The position numbers and the translations under genes are program-made. A stretch of 64,000 nucleotides of DNA. Source: Sclerodactyla briareus. Taxonomy: Eukaryota; Echinodermata; Holothuroidea; Dendrochirotida; Sclerodactylidae. Below are positions 35,096 through 45,946 of this stretch, piece by piece; the first letter of the stretch is position 1, and each line of letters starts with the position of its first letter. The notes below the pieces were generated by a model, which ran no database searches, was not told the DNA's origin, and saw only the letters and a list, made by a program, of their open reading frames with translations. The stretch lies in contig JAODTK010005851.1 in the NCBI GenBank assembly GCA_026419785.1, forward strand, positions 142,792 to 206,791. Direction: 5' to 3'.

Positions 35096-36135
35096 CGTTT
35101 GCTGTCGACGTTCTGACCCGACGAACAAAAAAAAATACTGAGTTCGAAGTAGCATTCAAGAAGGATTAGCGTAGGCAAAAGGTAGAGGACGTCCGCACCA
35201 TGCATATGTTTGTTCACAAAACGTTCTCACGCAGGACCGAAAGGGCCGTCAACGTAGCGCACCTAGCTGAATCACTCTCCCGTAGCCAATAAGAACACGC
35301 TTATACAAATGAAAACGACCAATTTCCAATGGCGTGTGAGACGATGCGGTGATGCTCACATTCAGCTACATGTGGTAATTTCGCCTACTCAGTGCTGGTA
35401 CCATCTACTGCAAACATTTACATCTAATCAGACCACCGATCCCGGCTGCATCGACTTCGTCAGTTTCACGCCACATGCCATCTCGCACCACATTCGAAGT
35501 AATTTCATGGATTCGGCGCTTATGTCAGCAGCGGTAAGTAGTGTGGCACCTACTAACGTTAGTTGCAACACGGAAGGGATCAGCCTAACTTTTAATGCTC
35601 GGCATTACTCACTTTTCGTACTGCGCATGTGCAAAATTCTCTGCACAGCTTACAAAATATTATTGAAAACATTTTAGTTTAGTTATGTGAAACTGGAATG
35701 GAACTGATACATAAAAGGGTGATGTGAAAGTTTGCAAAAAACGAGTGAAGGTCCCAGTGAGTTGCGCTACAGGAGATTTACACCAGTGTTGTCTGTGCGT
35801 GATATTTGGCTATTGTGACGTCGTCGTAGCGCGTATTTCGGTTCATGATACACTGATCCTGTAAATGGCGAAATAGATACGCACGTTGAAGTCCATTTAC
35901 GCGCGCGCGTTGATCGCGTTGATCGCGTTGATCATTGATCGGTTTAATTCACTGGATCAGTGTATCTTTTCCAGTTAAAAGGAAATCGCGTGTTTTTGAC
36001 CCATGGGAGCTATTAATTAACTGGAGAGGCACGCGCTCAATATATTTGTAGCAATTTGAAAAGGTCCCCCCCCCCACCCCGGACGGACCCGCTATCACCC
36101 TCGAGTGCGTTAAAGTGTCTGACATCTACCGGTAA
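35095..36135. other. Spacer with one short hairpin element
   Basis: The 122-codon frame at 35309-35677 has no recognised domain. A nested inverted repeat at 35847-35966 is listed separately. Confidence 0.4.
35847..35966. repeat. Nested inverted repeat (hairpin or very short TIR element)
   Basis: A perfect 13-bp inverted repeat: GATACACTGATCC at 35847-35859 and GGATCAGTGTATC at 35954-35966. Inside it is a second perfect pair, GTAAATGG at 35861-35868 and CCATTTAC at 35893-35900. The interior also has a tandem 'gttgatcgc' run near 35910-35930. Confidence 0.75.
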
Positions 36136-36369
36136 ATGAGCTACCTACCGGACAAACTGACGCAGTTTTCCCCTGGAAACGGACTGACACCGGATTACAT
36201 TTTTCGTGCGTTTAATTATTTGATCAACTACGGTCTGTGTACTCTTTCGGGGACATTTTCAGTAGCGCGTCTGAAGAACAATGGAAAACGGCGCGTACTG
36301 CCATTTTACAAACACGGCGTCAGCCCAGCAATAGTGCCGTTAGCGTTGGAATTGCCGGGCCTATTTTGA
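36136..36369 (+). CDS. Unrecognised 77-codon open frame
   Basis: ATG to TGA, reading 'MSYLPDKLTQFSPGNG' and 'YIFRAFNYLINYGLCTLSG', with a balanced composition. No homology was recognised, no splice sites stand out and the flanks are spacer. It could be a chance frame or a transposon remnant. Confidence 0.15.
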   Translation: MSYLPDKLTQFSPGNGLTPDYIFRAFNYLINYGLCTLSGTFSVARLKNNGKRRVLPFYKHGVSPAIVPLALELPGLF

Positions 36370-38320
36370 CCGCTTAAGTGTCAACTGCGGACTTAATACA
36401 TATACTCAAACACGCAAATGCTAAAAGTACTAATTCATGATCTTAATGTGACACTGTAGAATCCCATACACTACATTGGCCATCACAGTTACAACACACT
36501 TAGTCTACCATATCCTTTATGTGAGCGATGGGCGACTGCATTTCCCATTTATTGGGGTCATGTTTCCCTTGAACCATTACGCTTTCGTCCTGCTTCGTCA
36601 AACCTCGCAACCTCGTCCGAGTCTTATTGGACCTGCTGGGCGTATCAAGCTAAAACTGTTTGGGTAAACATTTGTAGACAACATGACAGTCCCTCTTCGT
36701 AGGGCCCGTGACCCCATCAGCCTCGAGGATATTGGTAGTCCGTCATCTGCCGGATGTTTCGATACGTTCTGTTTAAATCCTAGGCGTACCACTTCCAGAC
36801 GGCAATCCTGTCAATTTTGAGAATAAACACGAACTGTAAAACATGAATCCGAAGATTAATTGCAACCAAGACTGTAACAGAGTCAAGAAGATAGCATTAT
36901 CGATAAGATGGCATAAAATGGCATGAATGGCGTACACGACCCAACACAACCCCACCCCCAACCCAATTTTATTGCAGTGCCTGGAGTACCACTGCCAAGT
37001 TACAACAAAAATGCAACGAGCGTATCTCCATTGACACCTCGATGGCATACGATATGGTATAACGCAAGATGTTCATGTAACGCATGCACTAATATCGTTT
37101 GCCGATCCTTATATAATCCAAAACAGAAGCATCTGATTACTATGTTGACAAAACTAAACTAAACTCTCAAGGGCAGATACCATAATGAGCAGAAGTGTCA
37201 GAACAATGGGTGATTTTCATTTGTCTGCTGGTGCTAGTTTCCGATTGACGTTTTTGACGTTTTGGTTGTCAGGTCGTGTGAAAACCAGATAAGATCATTA
37301 AGCAAAGTTATCAGTCTCAGAAAACTGAACGTCCTTCAGATTCTTCACGCCAGTGATTACATGCAGTGAAGAAAACCGTTGAAATACAAGTTGCCCCCGC
37401 GGTTGGCTAACACAGGTTTTTTTCTCCCCTCGAGTCGCATGGAGAAATATTTTATACTACAACATTACAACGCACTATACTGTCGCAGATTAGGAAACGC
37501 GCCAATCCTAGGTACGTGTGTTTATGGCTCCTTCAAGAATGTATCGTGAGTGTAATATGAACCCGGTTGGACCTGAACCCGGTCACGAAAATTTGATAAT
37601 TTTGAAAGAGTACGTCTGTTTCCACTATACACCCTTTCTCTTAAAACTTTTTAGACAATGACGTTACATTCGGTTTTGACATTCTCCAGGTGGCCGAGTT
37701 AGATTTCCTCCATTAATTTACTTTACCATATGTTATATTCTCCTGTCAACTATAGGATGACATATGGCCCGTGATTTTGCGTCTATTTAGAAGACTCCTG
37801 TCACAATTCTCCAAAGTGCCTTAGGGTCCATCATGAATAAAGATACAGTCCTTGACAGGGCTCCACAGTGTATGGATCGGACCCATCTATACTGCCACAT
37901 GGTCATAACAGATGTACTGAAGTCGAAATGTCTGCTATCTCGATGTGTCTACCGTTGATGATAGAGGCGGAGTGAATCGAGTTGTCTCTCGGGTAGATTC
38001 TATTGATGTCTAGGCCGGGCTGTAATTCGAGGGAGCGGGGCCTATAACCGTGTCAAATTGTTGAGTAGACTCGACGTCCACTGCGCCTCCTTACTCGCCA
38101 ACACCAGCTTGGGACCGGGTATCCATTAGGACCCGTAGTGGTCTTGCATAATGAGCAGTTTTCAAATGAGCCACATTTATTGAATATTTTCTGAAAGGTC
38201 AATTGAATTGTTTCGGTGGTGTTAATTTTCGTTGATTTTCACTCAGCAGTACTTACCGTATCACTGTACCATAGTATATACTCGTGGACATTATCTACGA
38301 TCATATTGGGTGTCATGGTT
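36370..38320. other. Spacer without a recognised gene
   Basis: Only short frames on both strands, none with a recognised motif. No clear repeat was identified. Confidence 0.4.
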
Positions 38321-38753
38321 TTTGAAGGCAAAGTCCAGCCAAATTAATACTCTTCTTGGTGTTATAGCGTTGAAGAGAATTTTTAAAAACATCAAAATAT
38401 CACTCTGTTCCAGGTTGATAAAGCATGTTCATTTGGTAATATATGCTTCCTCAATTTCATATACTTTGTGTTTGGGCAAACTGGCAACCTTTTTATGATG
38501 CATATCTAGCACAAGACCATTATAAAGAAGTTAAGACATATTTTCTGTCTCTTCAAATTGGCAGATATGACGTCATCAATGTTGCCAATTTGCAAAAACT
38601 GCCAACTAAGCAGTGATAAATTAATCTTTAGTGATCTTTAAAAATTCGTATCTTTATAACCGAACATGCTATGTACATGATACAAAGTTTGTTTGGCATG
38701 AGTCCAATACAAAATCATATGACTTTAAATATTTTTGCTGACCTTGCCTTTAA
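38321..38753 (+). mobile_element. TIR element M1, copy 2 (non-autonomous)
   Basis: The left end 'tgaaggcaaagtccagccaaa' and right end 'tttgctgaccttgccttta' form an imperfect ~20-bp inverted repeat. The interior shares with copy 1 'gacgtcatcaatgttgccaatt', 'gcaaaaactgccaacta' and 'accgaacatgcta'. About 430 bp, non-coding. The ends differ from copy 1 in detail, so the family is old or has subfamilies. Confidence 0.75.
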
Positions 38754-39820
38754 GCCGTACGAATTCAGAGTGTGAACCGGAAGCAGTGCGTTTCCCATAT
38801 CTACTCACAGCTCGGATAGAGTACATCTCTCTCATCACTCTTTGTCCTACCTACCCCCATGCCCACCCCCACCCCCCCCCCACTACACTCAAAGACCGCC
38901 TGTACAAATGCCATAATACGGATTCAAGTATTCGCCTACCGTCAACCCGGTCACATTTTTTACCCGATTCTGTTTATTTCGATAGAAAATGACCAGTTTT
39001 AACGAAAGTCTGCATAGTCTTGTATTTGAACCGTTCCCTTGTAGGGGTCCATTTGGTAATACCTCGTTCAACCTGACCAGAGCGTGTTTGGTGTTTCAGA
39101 GTGTACAGCTCAACGGTCCGGATTTGCACAGAGGGAAGTCCGTCCTAATTTGGGCCATTTCCAAGGACCGAGAACAAATCCTACTAATAGTAGAGCTTAC
39201 GTATTTATTATAGGCCCTAATATGAACTACGCTAACCTCGTAATTGGACTTCGTCTCTGGGCAATAGTATCTTGCCTGATGCATGCCTCGCTTTGGTTCG
39301 AATTTGTGCCTGCGAAATGGCAAAGGCAATAGTGAAAAGGACCATTTTGAACGATTTCGCAAAAAAGAGACTGCTTCAGTTTTTAACTGAAGGATAGGGA
39401 TAGACAATATTAGGAATAGAGGTTGCTCAGCTAATTGGCTAGATTGTTTGACGACATATTAACATATACATGTTACACAGTGCCCCAGTAAGCACGCCAA
39501 TGCAATTATTATCCTGTAAGACGTTTGGAGAATATCCACCTCTCCCCCTCCCCCCATCACATTTACCGAAGACAATCCAGATCCATACCAATAACAATAT
39601 CCACCTACGACCACGACGGATGTTAAAGTTGCCTAAAATAGGATGTTTCTGTTATTTTTTTGAAGCGTCGATATTGTCTATAGCGGTTAGCGTTGTCTCA
39701 AGAATTCCATTTGCTGAACTACAGAGAACAGTTACTCTACGTATCGAGTATTTAAACCATTTCCATTCTTTAAAGGACAACTGCCGGATAAATAATAGAG
39801 AGGCTAACATATAGTAGAGA
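38754..39820. other. Spacer without a recognised gene
   Basis: Overlapping open frames at 38989-39407 lie on both strands with no recognised domain. A short poly-C lies near 38868-38880. Confidence 0.4.
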
Positions 39821-39823
39821 AAG

Positions 39824-40256
39824 ACTGAATGCGACAGTCCAAACCCTTTGAAGTATGTGCATGTGAATTGTGTAAGATCGAAACGCATCCCATCATGCAA
39901 TAATAAATGATATCTTACTTGCACCAACCCTGCAGGACAATCTTTGTTTTCTATGAAATTCACACACTCTCAATCCTCATCGGAAAGCCATTAGTAAATG
40001 GGAGAGATTGCTATAGTGGGTTGACAGTTACTTTGGTACAGAGAAAGAAACAGATGCTCTTAATTGATACTTTTTCAACAAAATGATACAACGAAAAAAT
40101 AACCCATGACATAACTTACCCGGTTGTCCAAATGTGGACATCATGCGTTATTGCGCAATTGGGATTCTCCCCAGTTTCTCCGCATAATGAACCAAACTTT
40201 GAAAAGGCCGAGAATTCACAGGGAACATCGTATTGAAATGGGGTTCGGATCTATAG
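39824..40256 (+). repeat. Dispersed repeat family R1, copy 2
   Basis: It is collinear with 3165-3655 (see that entry). Its right edge lies only about 25 bp beyond the donor side of the last recognised receptor exon, so it sits at the start of the following intron or in the 3' end of the gene. Confidence 0.7.
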
Positions 40257-40280
40257 ATACAGTTTGATTCTGACACCTAC

Positions 40281-40655
40281 CAGATCTTGACCTGGTGTAC
40301 GACCCGCTTTCTCCCTCCTTGAGAAGCGGGACACACGGGCAGCACAATGCTTGCCACTGGCGTCGGATCTCCTTCTTGAAGACGCAGTGGAACATGAACA
40401 CTATGAACCCCTGCAGCGCATTGAAGATCGCGAAGAGATAGGTGAACACGAGGTTGAGTTCCCCGAAGGCCAAGAACGCGAAGAGCCAGGTGAGACCAGG
40501 AGGAACGTAAGGCTGACGGACGCTTTCAGCTGGTCGTAGAAAGAGAATGTCTGGTTCCACTGTGTCTGTCTCTTCCGGAGGTTGACATCTGACGGACGAC
40601 CAGGACGTAGACGATGGCGTTCCACAGGAGAACAATGCCACACCGGGACGGAAGG
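40281..40655 (-). CDS. Adhesion GPCR exon: TM5-TM7 and start of cytoplasmic tail
   Basis: Part of a seven-helix adhesion receptor acting in the plasma membrane. Three frames each hold part of the expected order. 'CGIVLLWNAIVYVLVVRQM' is TM5. 'NLRKRQTQWNQTFSFYDQLK' then 'ASVSLTFLL' is intracellular loop 3 and TM6. 'GLTWLFAFLAFGELNLVFTY' then 'LFAIFNALQGFIVFMFHCVF' then 'KKEIRRQW' is the end of TM6, TM7 and helix 8. This is closest to the ADGRG-type consensus (GLTW.FAF...LFAIFN.LQG..IF.FHC). At least two single-base frame changes occur, one at CTGGTCTC where one more G restores the frame. Donor 'TCTG|gtaggt' follows 40281. The acceptor after the pyrimidine tract near 40660 lacks a clear AG. Confidence 0.85.
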
Positions 40656-42387
40656 GGAAAAAAAAAGGTGAGAGAAGAACGGGATAGTATTAGGTAACAA
40701 CTGAGTACTAAAACAGAAACAATGGAAGAGAGGTACGTACTTAGAGGAAACAATAGGACATATGACTAATAATGTAAATATAATCTATATTTTTTCTTAT
40801 TCAAAGGATAAAACGCAAAAGATTGGATTGCAATTAGATGGGGAAACGACGGTCAGGCGTATGGGAACTCTTGATTGCACTAGGTCTGTCTTCTGCTGGA
40901 GGGTAGTTTCATTTGACCCATATACAGATATAGTCGAAAAGAGTACACCACTGGAGAACCAGAGCGGGGTTGAATGAAAAAGGGTATATCTTCACGAAAA
41001 ACATACTTCGTTTTTACAACTTTGAAGATCTCAATAAGCCAATTCGTAGTTGCAAACGCCCCGGCTCACCACTGAACAATTCGAGGGAAGATTATTATTT
41101 TCAAACTGTCCACCACTGTTTTAAATACGCAACCAATTCATCCATGTTTTCGGATGTTCGGTTGAAATTATGGGGGGAAATCTGTGAAGTTTTGTGTTGG
41201 CAGGAATTGTAATTTTCGGCAGGGGAGCTCGAAAGATCGTTCTGCACCATGTACGTTCATACGCGAAACTCCATCATTCCCTTATGACCTTGACAATATC
41301 ATTATGATCTTAGTAACTGTAACTCCTAACTGGCTCATAGTCCTACAATGTTTCCTAACTGTTGACGACCTTGAAGAGACGACGACAAAAGGCAGAGGAC
41401 AGGACATATATGTCGTGTATCACTAGTACTAAGAGTTTTAGCGAGAGGATCTGCCTCTTCCGGCAATTCCGAAGGTTGTCATATATTCTAGCACCAATCA
41501 AAATGAAGGATCTGAAGCTAATAACACATACATCCATCCGCTCCGTTAGAATATTTAAATTAGATATTACTCGCAGTACGGTATCTTCAAATATCACATC
41601 ATCACAGTTGGTCGTCCCAGGGCAGTTATATCCAGCCTTTATTTAACATTGATGTTTTTACTCAACAGGTGTTGTAGTAGCCGTAATGTTCTCTGTTTGA
41701 TTCTCCAACTGAAGCTCCACAATTATAGAGGATACCTAAAGTGGGACGAAAAATGTGTTTATTTTGTTGACGCCCTTTTCCCGTAGGTCAAGGAAGGGGT
41801 TCTTCACTGAGACACATGTCAACAAAACCTTCTATGGATGGAGATGAGACTCTCTAGTTTGACCTCAGACAGACTGTCAATTATCGTTCTCATGTAATAT
41901 TGCATGGCCTGCACGACAAGCATGTTCCACCCTTTGGCAGGATAGAAAATGACATCAGTGTATCTCTCCGTACAATTTTCTGGAAAGGAGATCACCAGAT
42001 AATCCTGCCGACACTCCATTTTGGAGTTCAGACATGCAATCTATACCTGCCGAGCAATGTTATCTCCAACGAAACGGAGACACTCCATCCGGAGCAACAT
42101 CAGAACACCTATGTGTGGAGGACGGAAGGTACAATAAATTTTAGTGAAAGTGCCCAACGTATATGTCAGATTTAAGCACGGCTGACTCCATCTTTTGACT
42201 AAATATGTTCATATATCTTCAAAAATGCAAACGAATACTCTGCGCAATGATTGACGAACAGTGCTTGAATGGTTCATCATTGCTTCGTTTCAGATCACAT
42301 TTTGCGACGTTTTTCCTCATCGTCACGTGACTTCCAATATTTGTTTTATTCAACTGCCGCTACGGAAAAGAGATTTAGAAAACTCAC

Positions 42388-42660
42388 CCCACCGATGGGA
42401 ACATTTTGGTCCATTAAATGTCTTCGCTTGGAGTCGAAGACCCTGACTAGCGCGAGGTACATCGTGAATGCTTCCAGGGCCATCCACGTCATCACACAGA
42501 GAAGGGAGAGGGGCATGGCGACGGCCGTCCCGAAGTCAGAGGATAGGACTCCCGTCCGAACTCACTGACCATCACATCGAAGAGGAAGACCATATTCATC
42601 AGGAGCAGGGCTACCATCAGGTTCAGTAGGACTTTGATCCGCTTGTCCGCTCTCAGTTTG
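42388..42660 (-). CDS. Adhesion GPCR exon: TM2-TM3
   Basis: The acceptor 'aaattcacag' precedes 42660 and the donor 'GGTGGG|gtgagt' follows 42388. The first frame reads 'KLRADKRIKVLLNLMVALLL' then 'MNMVFLFDV' (intracellular loop 1 and TM2). After a one-base frame change near 42540 it reads 'FGTAVAMPLSLLCVMTW' then 'MALEAFTMYLALVRVF' (TM3). The run W.(G/A)LEAF.MYLALV.VF is diagnostic of adhesion GPCRs, ADGRG-like in particular. Its first base completes a Gly codon from the TM1 exon, giving CAG-KLRADK in phase. The extended end 'DSKRRHLMDQNVPIGG' is less conserved. Confidence 0.85.
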
Positions 42661-42950
42661 CTGTGAATTTGAAGAATGATACCGGAAGATGTTAAAAAAA
42701 GAATAAATAGATCAGTAATAAAGAATCCCGGAATCCTGATGCAGTATTCCGGGAAATGGAGGAACTGAATAAGCGTTGCCTGCCATCCCAGACAAGTTTT
42801 CGAAACTGAAGTTCATGGTATTTATCGCCACTAATGTTTCCAGGCTTACATACTAGAGCTTAGTTGAACGTAACGGTTTTTCCCCCCCCCCCTTTCTTTT
42901 CAAGTCCCCAATTTTTAATTAATCTCTCAATTTGAAAAAAAAGGGGAAAA

Positions 42951-43319
42951 ATGGTATTAAAGAATAAGCACCGTACAAAAGGCAGGAAACTTCAAAAGTT
43001 TTGGGTATTTATAAGTTTCTTCCTGTTCCCTCGCTGGATTTACTCCAGGAGTCGGAACTCCGGAGTCGTGTTAAACGGCGAGCCTGCAACAGACCCTAGA
43101 CCTAGTTATATACCTGAGCAAAGCAATAATGATGAAAGAATGCAAAAGGGGATGAACAGTCTCCCTAAAATGGTTCCAGAGGCAGAACTTCCTTATGGAA
43201 AAGTTCCTCGTCGGTCAGATTTTCTATTGAGATCTCTGTTTGCAAGTGCGGCCTGGACGCTCAAAGCGAGCCCAAGACACTTAGGTCGCTCGCTTGGGAA
43301 ACTGTTGCATAAGGTTTGA
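42951..43319 (+). other. Antisense 122-codon open frame in a receptor intron
   Basis: ATG to stop on the strand opposite the receptor, between its TM1 and TM2-3 exons. It contains a hydrophobic start ('FWVFISFFLFPRW') and a basic Ser-rich remainder. No family recognised. Chance occurrence is most likely. Confidence 0.12.
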
Positions 43320-43481
43320 TCTAAAATCTCACATCGATTTCTATTCCACGTAAAAATACATAGAAAGATGGTCAATATGTTTGCGCTGCGATATTGACTG
43401 AAATAATGTTTCTCGATGGGTTATCCTATGGTAAATGGGATAAACGTCACGAGGGGTTATGGGCATAAAACAAATACTCAC

Positions 43482-43609
43482 CCAGCACATGAGTAGGAAG
43501 CTAGGGCTAGCACAAGACTGAAGAAGGATAATGCGGATCCAGCGAGGATATGTAGGTGATGATACGGTCATGCTGTTCTGGTATATCTTTCAACGTTTCG
43601 GTAGAGATC
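43482..43609 (-). CDS. Adhesion GPCR exon: stalk end and TM1
   Basis: The acceptor 'ttttatcttctag' ends at 43610 and the donor 'GCTGG|gtgagt' follows 43482. One frame gives 'STETLKDIPEQHDRIITYIS' (linker after the cleavage site and start of TM1). The next gives 'GSALSFFSLVLALASYSC' (rest of TM1). The switch falls at CTGGATCC, where one additional G would restore a single frame. The exon ends two bases into a Gly codon completed by the TM2-3 exon. Matches the usual 'ITYIG...LS...L..' form of the first helix. Confidence 0.85.
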
Positions 43610-44474
43610 CTAGAAGATAAAAGTAAGGACATATAGAAAAGAAGCAAAATGAAGTTAGTTGACTAAGTCAGCCTTCATTCACCTTCTACTAACACGTCCG
43701 CTCTGTTTAGCAAGAGGTCGAAGAATGCTCGCCCTTTCCTGGCACTCTGGGGGATCGTGTAGGGTGACAGGTTACGTCATGCCCACAATGGGGCTGGTCC
43801 CCGGGGGACTCCTAGGGTGCCCTAGCTCCCAGTCGGTGTTCGCTGGGCGTCCCACTTCCACTTACTCCTCGGTCATAGACAATGCCATTTTTGGTTGGCG
43901 TCCAGGCGTGAGGGTGAAAAAAACTGGCTTCACAACTGATACAGGAAGTATTTTGTTGCAAAATATTCCAGATTAAGTGCTGTGCTTAGACTGCCGCGGA
44001 CATGAAACGGATTTGACAGGAGTCAGGATCATGTATTTATTCTTGCTAAGTTTGTTTCCTCTGCATATTTGGAAACAGTTCATATTAAGTTTGGAAAAAA
44101 ACCTAAAACTATGGACTCTCAATATGAGCCATTATGGCGTTAAAGGTGCCAGTAACGCGTCAAAAGGTTCTCTACGTAATATAACATTAACGTTATTCAA
44201 AATCAAATTTATGAAATAAATTGTTGGAGTTGAGTCCACATTTACGTTTCCACGTTAGACGGTTTAAATTTGACTAAAATGCAATGTTCTATGAACAGAA
44301 CGTTGCATAAGATAGGATGGAGCAAGCAATTAGGTAAGGGTGCCATCGGAAGATGTGGCACCCATGCAAACACCAGTAATTATACTGACATATACAGCCA
44401 CGCAAAGAAAGATGAACACCACTCAGGTAACAGGAAATAATAATACTTTTCCTAAAATAATAATACTAATGAAA

Positions 44475-44612
44475 ATAATACTGAAATATACAATAATAAT
44501 AATAATAATAATAATTAATAATAATAATAATAATATAATAATAATAATATAATAATAATAATATAATAATAATAATAATAATAATATAATAATAATAATC
44601 ATAATAATAATA
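44475..44612 (+). repeat. (AAT)n microsatellite
   Basis: About 135 bp of AAT/ATA units. It lies in the intron between the GPS exon and the TM1 exon, within about 15 bp of the probable GPS-exon donor. Poly-Ile/Tyr frames here are artefacts. Confidence 0.9.
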
Positions 44613-44623
44613 CAAACAGTTAC

Positions 44624-44800
44624 GTGAAGTATACGCAAATGCGATTATTACCAGCAGTACAGCAAAGTCGTTAGATGGTCGCAGTGACAGGTTGTGGAGT
44701 TATCGGTAGTCATGAAGACAGTACATCCGTCTGTTGACCAGTCCCCTCGGCCGTTAGCAGCGGCAAACTCCCAAAACACGCACTGGCTGTTATTCGTTGC
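44624..44800 (-). CDS. Adhesion GPCR exon: GPS autoproteolysis site
   Basis: The acceptor 'gatatttctacgcag' precedes 44800. The frame reads 'NNSQCVFWEFAAANGRGDW' then 'STDGCTVFMTTDNSTTCHCD' then 'HLTT'. The four Cys, the two Trp and the CxCxHLTT end are the GPS signature. In this family the chain cuts itself at HL/T, leaving N- and C-terminal fragments held together and exposing the tethered agonist. Right after HLTT the frame runs to a stop. One extra T in the TTT run would give the expected 'FAVLLVIIA' agonist-like stretch. Donor is uncertain: GTAACT (exon end 44624) or GTATAC slightly earlier. Confidence 0.92.
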
Positions 44801-44811
44801 CTGCGTAGAAA

Positions 44812-45760
44812 TATCATATCAAAATGAACGTTCAGTGAATAAATGATGACAGAGCAGAACAATTAAATCCAGCAAGAACCATATATAATTTTCACCCTTA
44901 TAAGAGCCTGGTAAGTCCAATTTCCCGTCTGTGTTTTGAAAAAAAGGGGGGTTGAGAGGATTAAATATAAATTTCTCTGTTTCCGTAGCCGACAATGTTT
45001 AACGCGCCCTATAGCCAGGGAGGGTGTCTAGGCTAGAAATGAGGGGGATGTATGATTCTCTATTTCATTGTTTTTTTTTTGAGAAATGATGCTACCGAGT
45101 GCGCACAATAATGACCCTAGAGGCTTTCGAGAAAGAAGGCAGGGTACGAAGGAAAACAGGGTTCATCGTTCACTTAGCTGAGTGTGGATCAAGCAGCCGG
45201 ATGGATTTGCTTTTATGAGATTGGTAACGCTTCACAAATATTACCGAAGATATGGCATTGCAAACACTGCTATCGTGATGTGATGTGCTTGAAAGTTGTT
45301 TGTTTCCATGTTGGCGTGGGTTACCACGCTGTTTCCTTCAACGTCCATCGATCAGTAGGGTAGATCGACCAATTGCATCAAACTATACGGGTAGGTACAT
45401 GCGGGCAAACCGATCAGACTTTCACGAGATACCAGTTTTTTCAATTATCTCCCCCAGCACCCTTTTCACGGTCTCCATTACATGCTGCAGTATCTCCACT
45501 CCCCTGTATTCCCCTTCCATTCAGCACGCCCTGACCGGGCTCTTCCAACAACAGCAATACCCACCTCTCCACTCGCAGTTATCATCCCCACCACTAACGG
45601 AGAGAAGGACTCTCAGTGCAGGCATAACTCCATCCCCACTGGCCTAAAAATTATGCGAAATGCTTGAGATTGAGTGCTACATATATTAATAAACGCTAAA
45701 AAAATATGAATCATAACTATTAGATGAATGGTATTGTGATGAGCATGGTTATGGAGATAA
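44812..45760 (-). other. Intron of the adhesion GPCR
   Basis: Lies between the last GAIN exon and the GPS exon. The plus-strand frame at 45285-45647 (120 codons) has no recognised domain and is probably chance. Confidence 0.5.
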
Positions 45761-45765
45761 CGCAC

Positions 45766-45946
45766 CTGCTTCTTCCCGGTCCACTGAGTGTGAAGTCGTC
45801 ACTATGGGCTTCTCTAGATTTGAGACCTTCCTGTCTCCGATACTCGCTGATATCACGAGGCTACCCAATACGCCGGACCTATGGAGACAGGTCTCGTCGA
45901 CTGGACACTCGTCTCTGCCTTTCGTCGTGTTTGTTCTGGTAATCGT
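45766..45946 (-). CDS. Adhesion GPCR exon: GAIN domain, last strands before GPS
   Basis: The acceptor 'tccctcgttgacag' precedes 45946 and the donor 'GAAGCAG|gtgcgt' follows 45766. The 181-nt exon is open throughout: 'TITRTNTTKGRDECPVDETC' then 'LHRSGVLGSLVISASIGDRK' then 'VSNLEKPIVTTSHSV'. The VISASIG....V.NL..P(I/V)..T pattern is characteristic of GAIN subdomain B just before the GPS. It joins in phase 0 to the upstream exon ('KDTSFFR|TITRTN'). Its end phase does not match the GPS exon frame as read. Confidence 0.85.

Noticed and set aside
40351-40539. Plus-strand acidic frame opposite the TM7 exon
   Set aside because: It is the antisense shadow of the conserved receptor exon.
41819-42019. 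Minus-strand 66-codon frame considered as the missing TM4 exon
   Set aside because: It is polar and lacks a long hydrophobic helix and the CWL loop. It contains a glycosylation-type sequon but no GPCR signature.
43193-43375. Minus-strand frame considered as a TM2 exon
   Set aside because: The TM1 exon joins in phase directly to the exon at 42660, leaving no room for it, and its sequence lacks the TM2 pattern.
43659-43976. 105-codon plus-strand frame between the GPS and TM1 exons
   Set aside because: Antisense to the receptor, no recognised domain and no splice borders. Probably chance.
44423-44638. Ile/Leu/Tyr-rich frame that looks like membrane helices
   Set aside because: Translation of the AAT microsatellite in a receptor intron.
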